This document shows positions 6,724-9,263 of a stretch of 9,263 nucleotides of DNA, one piece after another; within the stretch, counting starts at the first letter, position 1, and the number at the start of each line of letters is the position of its first letter. A program made the position numbers and the translations under genes. A model generated the notes under the pieces. That model saw nothing but the letters and a program-made list of their open reading frames with translations. It was not told the DNA's origin and ran no database searches. Source of the stretch: an uncultured euryarchaeote (lineage in GTDB: Archaea; Thermoplasmatota; Poseidoniia; Poseidoniales; Poseidoniaceae); contig CALGEM010000287.1 of assembly GCA_937881505.1 (NCBI GenBank), positions 1-9,263 of the forward strand, written 5' to 3'.

Positions 6724-6750
6724 CCTCGTCAAGGGGTCATAAATCTTGCA

Positions 6751-9263
6751 TCACTGGTTGTTCATTTGGTCCAGATATTGCTGGCCGTAGTAGGTCCACT
6801 GCTCCATGGTCCAACCTGCTGGCAGACCGGTGGGCGGCAAAGGTGGTCCTGCAGGGGCAGCGACAGGAGCAGGCGGTGGCGCAACGGCTGCAACAGGAGC
6901 GACGGGTTGCTGGAAGATTTCCTGAGCACCGCCGTACATCGAGTTGGCCACAGCGTCGTGAACGGGCAGGTTAGCCTCGTTCCACTTGGTTTCTTCAGGC
7001 TGTCCACCGCCGCCTCGCATGAACATCAAGCCGAGCAGAGCGGCAACGATCAACACACCGATGACAATCAAGATGATGTTCATGTTCATTCCACCCTCTT
7101 CACCCGAGGTGGTGCCCTGAACATCGTCCACGGGGCAGTTGGCACGCGTGTCTTCACATGCCGCATCGAATTTGGTGTTCAATTCCATCAATCGTGCCTC
7201 AAGCGATGCTTTGTCCTGTGTGTTTGCTGGGTCGGCGAGTTGCTCTTCCACTTCGGCGATGTCGTCAATCAGTTCGCCGACATACCAGTCGAGGAGGACC
7301 TCTTCCATCTCAGCAGGTTCTGGCAGCGACTCGGTTGTCAACCACTTCGTGGTGTCCCTGGTCTTGTAATCTTGACCGGTGTCGTCCACAGCTTGGACGG
7401 TCAAACCGATGTAATCCATGTCTCGCATACCGTTGACACGAGCGTATCCACCATCACCGTAAGAGGAGGGGATGTTCATTTCCTGCGTCCAACCGGTGTT
7501 GGAGCGAGACATGTCCAAGTCGTATTCCCAGAAACCATCACACGTACCTGAGAGTTCGTTACACAGCGACCAGGTCACCGAGATGACGGTGAACGTTGGT
7601 GCGGATTCGGTCAACTTGAACGATGCTGTGGGTGTTTGGGACTCGTAGGTGTAGTTCACCATGTCCACATAGAGGTGTCCAGACCCGTCATCGGTCTTGG
7701 AGACATAGAAATCAAGGGAATCAAAGACGTTCACCGTGATTTCATAGCTGTTCGTGGCGTAGCCGTCCGTGGTGGAAATGGTCACGGTTTGAACGCCAAC
7801 TTCCTCAAAGTTGAGGATGAGGTCGCCGGTGACCAATCGGGCCGAGCCCGTCTCGGTTGACTGAGGGTTGTTCACCCAATACGTGCCTTGCGGGCTGTCA
7901 ACATCGGTGAGGCGGCTGTTGAGGTTGATGATCTTCTGGCGGTTTGTCTTCAACGAGAATTCTTCAATGTCCGTCAAGTCAAGACGAGGAGCGTCGTTGA
8001 TGGGATTGACTCGGAGCGTGACCGTTTGGTCGGACCACTGTTCTCCGTCGCTGGCTCGGAGTGTGACCACGGTTTCACCGTTGACATCATCGTCCACCGT
8101 TTCGAAGCCCAAGGTGTTGCCTCGAAGTTCAACGGTGAAGACTTCAGGGTTCGTGTTGTCCAAGATTTCAAGGGACAATGCTGCGGTATCCGCCGGCTGA
8201 CCGGTGTCGTCGGTGTCGGAAAGGTAGCTGGACAAGGTCAGGACTCCGCTGCCACCTTCGTCAACGACCTGAATGGGCAGGCCTGCCCATCGGGGTTGGC
8301 CGTTTTCGATGACGTTGAAGAGCAACGTTCCGTAGGGGAGTTCACCCGTGTCGGAATAATCTCCACCGTCGTCAACCTTGATTTCAATGCCTTTCTGGCC
8401 CAGAGGACAACCGTTGTCGTAGGGGAAGACGACCTCGAGTTCTTCGGAGTCGGCGTGCCATGCGACGAAGTTTTCGCTATCGCTTGTGATGATGAGGTCG
8501 CCCAAGGGCGTCTCAGGGTCGGAGACATGGCCAACCATGCTGACCTTGGTGCTCAAATCGCACATGACGGTTGGAACTGGGTCAGCAACGATGAGCGGGC
8601 GGCCGTTGGCCAGTTCAAACATGTCGCTCACGACCGACCATTCACTGGTCTGTCCGCGGCTGTCAACCGTACGAGAGCGGACGTCGTAATCACCAGCGCT
8701 CATCGTCGAAATGGGGGTCACAAAGTACTCACGCCCTTCTTGGGGAGAATCGCGGTAGAGGACTGTTTCGCCACCAGAAACAATGCTTGAGTCCCAGAGA
8801 TTCTGTCCTGCAGCCGAGACTTCGACCTCAAACGTCATGCTGTCGATATCGTCAACGTTGTCGTTTGGATCACCCTTGGCAAGAACCTTCACTGATTCAC
8901 CGCGCTCAACGACATCGGAACCCAGGACTTGCGGCGTCTTGACCAGTGGCACGCGGTCGTGGTTCACACCAATTTCTTGGACGTTATTGCTGGAAGCAGT
9001 ATCGCCGGTGACACCGGTAAGCCGAGCACCGAAGTTTGTGGACCACACGTTGCCTGGAAGGTTCGAGGTGTCAAAGGTGGCCGTACCGGTCAGGAAGGGA
9101 GAACCAGGTGCGACATTGAGTGTTGGGATGGACACGGTGTCAATCGCCGTGGTTGTGGCGCCGTTCTTGTAGAAGAATTCGAGCGAACCGCCGCTGGTGT
9201 AGTCAAGGTCGCCAGTGTTCTTGACATCGGCTTGAAGGGGCACAGTGTCGCCACGGGTGTAGG
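6751..9263 (-). CDS. Large cell-surface protein with CARDB/Ig-like domains and a C-terminal membrane anchor (5' end missing)
   Basis: The frame stays open to the right edge, so the first visible residue (YTRGDTVPLQADVKNTG) is internal; 836 residues are seen. Residues 1-101 resemble a CARDB adhesion-type domain (VKNTGDLDYTSGG, then a pro-gly turn and a closing NNVQEIGVNHD). Residues ~102-222 look like an Ig/FN3-type fold. Residues ~223-520 hold cadherin-like or VCBS-like repeats, with VTLRASDGEQWSDQTVTLRV followed by NPINDAPRL as the clearest boundary. A further beta-rich domain runs to about 645. An acidic helical stalk (~650-700) contains C702 and C709. One transmembrane helix (~728-748, IILIVIGVLIVAALLGL) is followed by RGGGG and an ~85-residue tail, probably cytoplasmic, rich in Pro and Ala and ending in LPAGWTMEQWTYYGQQYL. 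The many Asp residues suggest calcium binding. Adhesion or envelope structure is the likely role; the partner is unknown. Confidence 0.8.
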   Translation of the reverse strand, partial: YTRGDTVPLQADVKNTGDLDYTSGGSLEFFYKNGATTTAIDTVSIPTLNVAPGSPFLTGTATFDTSNLPGNVWSTNFGARLTGVTGDTASSNNVQEIGVNHDRVPLVKTPQVLGSDVVERGESVKVLAKGDPNDNVDDIDSMTFEVEVSAAGQNLWDSSIVSGGETVLYRDSPQEGREYFVTPISTMSAGDYDVRSRTVDSRGQTSEWSVVSDMFELANGRPLIVADPVPTVMCDLSTKVSMVGHVSDPETPLGDLIITSDSENFVAWHADSEELEVVFPYDNGCPLGQKGIEIKVDDGGDYSDTGELPYGTLLFNVIENGQPRWAGLPIQVVDEGGSGVLTLSSYLSDTDDTGQPADTAALSLEILDNTNPEVFTVELRGNTLGFETVDDDVNGETVVTLRASDGEQWSDQTVTLRVNPINDAPRLDLTDIEEFSLKTNRQKIINLNSRLTDVDSPQGTYWVNNPQSTETGSARLVTGDLILNFEEVGVQTVTISTTDGYATNSYEITVNVFDSLDFYVSKTDDGSGHLYVDMVNYTYESQTPTASFKLTESAPTFTVISVTWSLCNELSGTCDGFWEYDLDMSRSNTGWTQEMNIPSSYGDGGYARVNGMRDMDYIGLTVQAVDDTGQDYKTRDTTKWLTTESLPEPAEMEEVLLDWYVGELIDDIAEVEEQLADPANTQDKASLEARLMELNTKFDAACEDTRANCPVDDVQGTTSGEEGGMNMNIILIVIGVLIVAALLGLMFMRGGGGQPEETKWNEANLPVHDAVANSMYGGAQEIFQQPVAPVAAVAPPPAPVAAPAGPPLPPTGLPAGWTMEQWTYYGQQYLDQMNNQ

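Noticed and set aside
6719..6740. Imperfect inverted repeat (ACCCT...AGGGGT) between lonB and the surface gene
   Set aside because: The stem is about five pairs with a bulge and no T-tract follows, so it is not convincing as a terminator or operator.
6754..6828. WW domain at the end of the surface protein, suggested by LPAGW
   Set aside because: The protein ends about 20 residues after the first tryptophan, too soon for the second conserved tryptophan and the third strand of a WW fold.
6442..7551. Long plus-strand open frame (369 residues) antisense to lonB and the surface-protein gene
   Set aside because: It runs across two well-supported minus-strand genes and the gap between them, has no recognisable domain, and looks like a shadow frame of GC-rich coding sequence.
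7888..8790. Plus-strand open frame of 300 residues opposite the surface protein
   Set aside because: The opposite frame has clear Ig-like repeat structure; this one reads as the mirror of Asp/Val/Thr-rich codons and has no start signal.
1..9263. CRISPR arrays, insertion sequences, tRNA genes, phage or defence modules
   Set aside because: No direct-repeat arrays, transposase frames, cloverleaf sequences or defence domains were recognised on either strand.

Overview
The window looks like a stretch of a compact archaeal chromosome, most likely a planktonic euryarchaeon of the Marine Group II / Poseidoniales type. The archaeal assignment rests on a 49-residue zinc-ribbon ribosomal protein eL40, a UPF0147 protein (an archaeal family), a membrane-anchored LonB-type protease with its two transmembrane helices inserted in the ATPase domain, a preflagellin/prepilin peptidase with a GGADAK active site, and TATA-like boxes about 25-28 bases upstream of start codons (leaderless transcription). 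The narrower lineage is an inference from gene content and from the style of the large surface protein; no search was run.

Layout. 1-145 (-): 5' end of a metallo-beta-lactamase-fold protein, cut by the window edge. 212-361 (+): eL40. 367-1362 (-): prepilin peptidase. 1437-1703 (+): UPF0147 protein. Then four genes on the minus strand, listed here from low to high coordinate: 1705-3144 AI-2E-family membrane protein, 3198-4529 MFS transporter, 4603-6675 LonB protease, and 6751-9263 the C-terminal part of a large cell-surface protein whose start lies beyond the right edge. Transcription of this right-hand block runs from surface protein to LonB to MFS to AI-2E, but each intergenic gap (53-75 bases) carries its own TATA-like element. 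These genes may therefore be separate units rather than one operon.

The left third alternates strands gene by gene. Convergent pairs end 5 bases apart (eL40/peptidase) and 1 base apart (UPF0147/AI-2E). Both divergent pairs appear to share a single AT-rich core promoter element read in both directions. No gene-free stretch exceeds 300 bases. No tRNA, rRNA, CRISPR array, insertion sequence or attachment site was seen.

Functionally the window is a mix of housekeeping (translation, membrane proteolysis) and envelope functions (two multi-pass transporters, pilin processing, a large Ig/CARDB-type surface protein with a cytoplasmic tail). I see no clear new multi-gene system. The most unusual single items are the aromatic motif ending the surface protein's cytoplasmic tail, a threefold helical repeat plus acidic tail appended to the AI-2E protein, and the shared bidirectional promoters.
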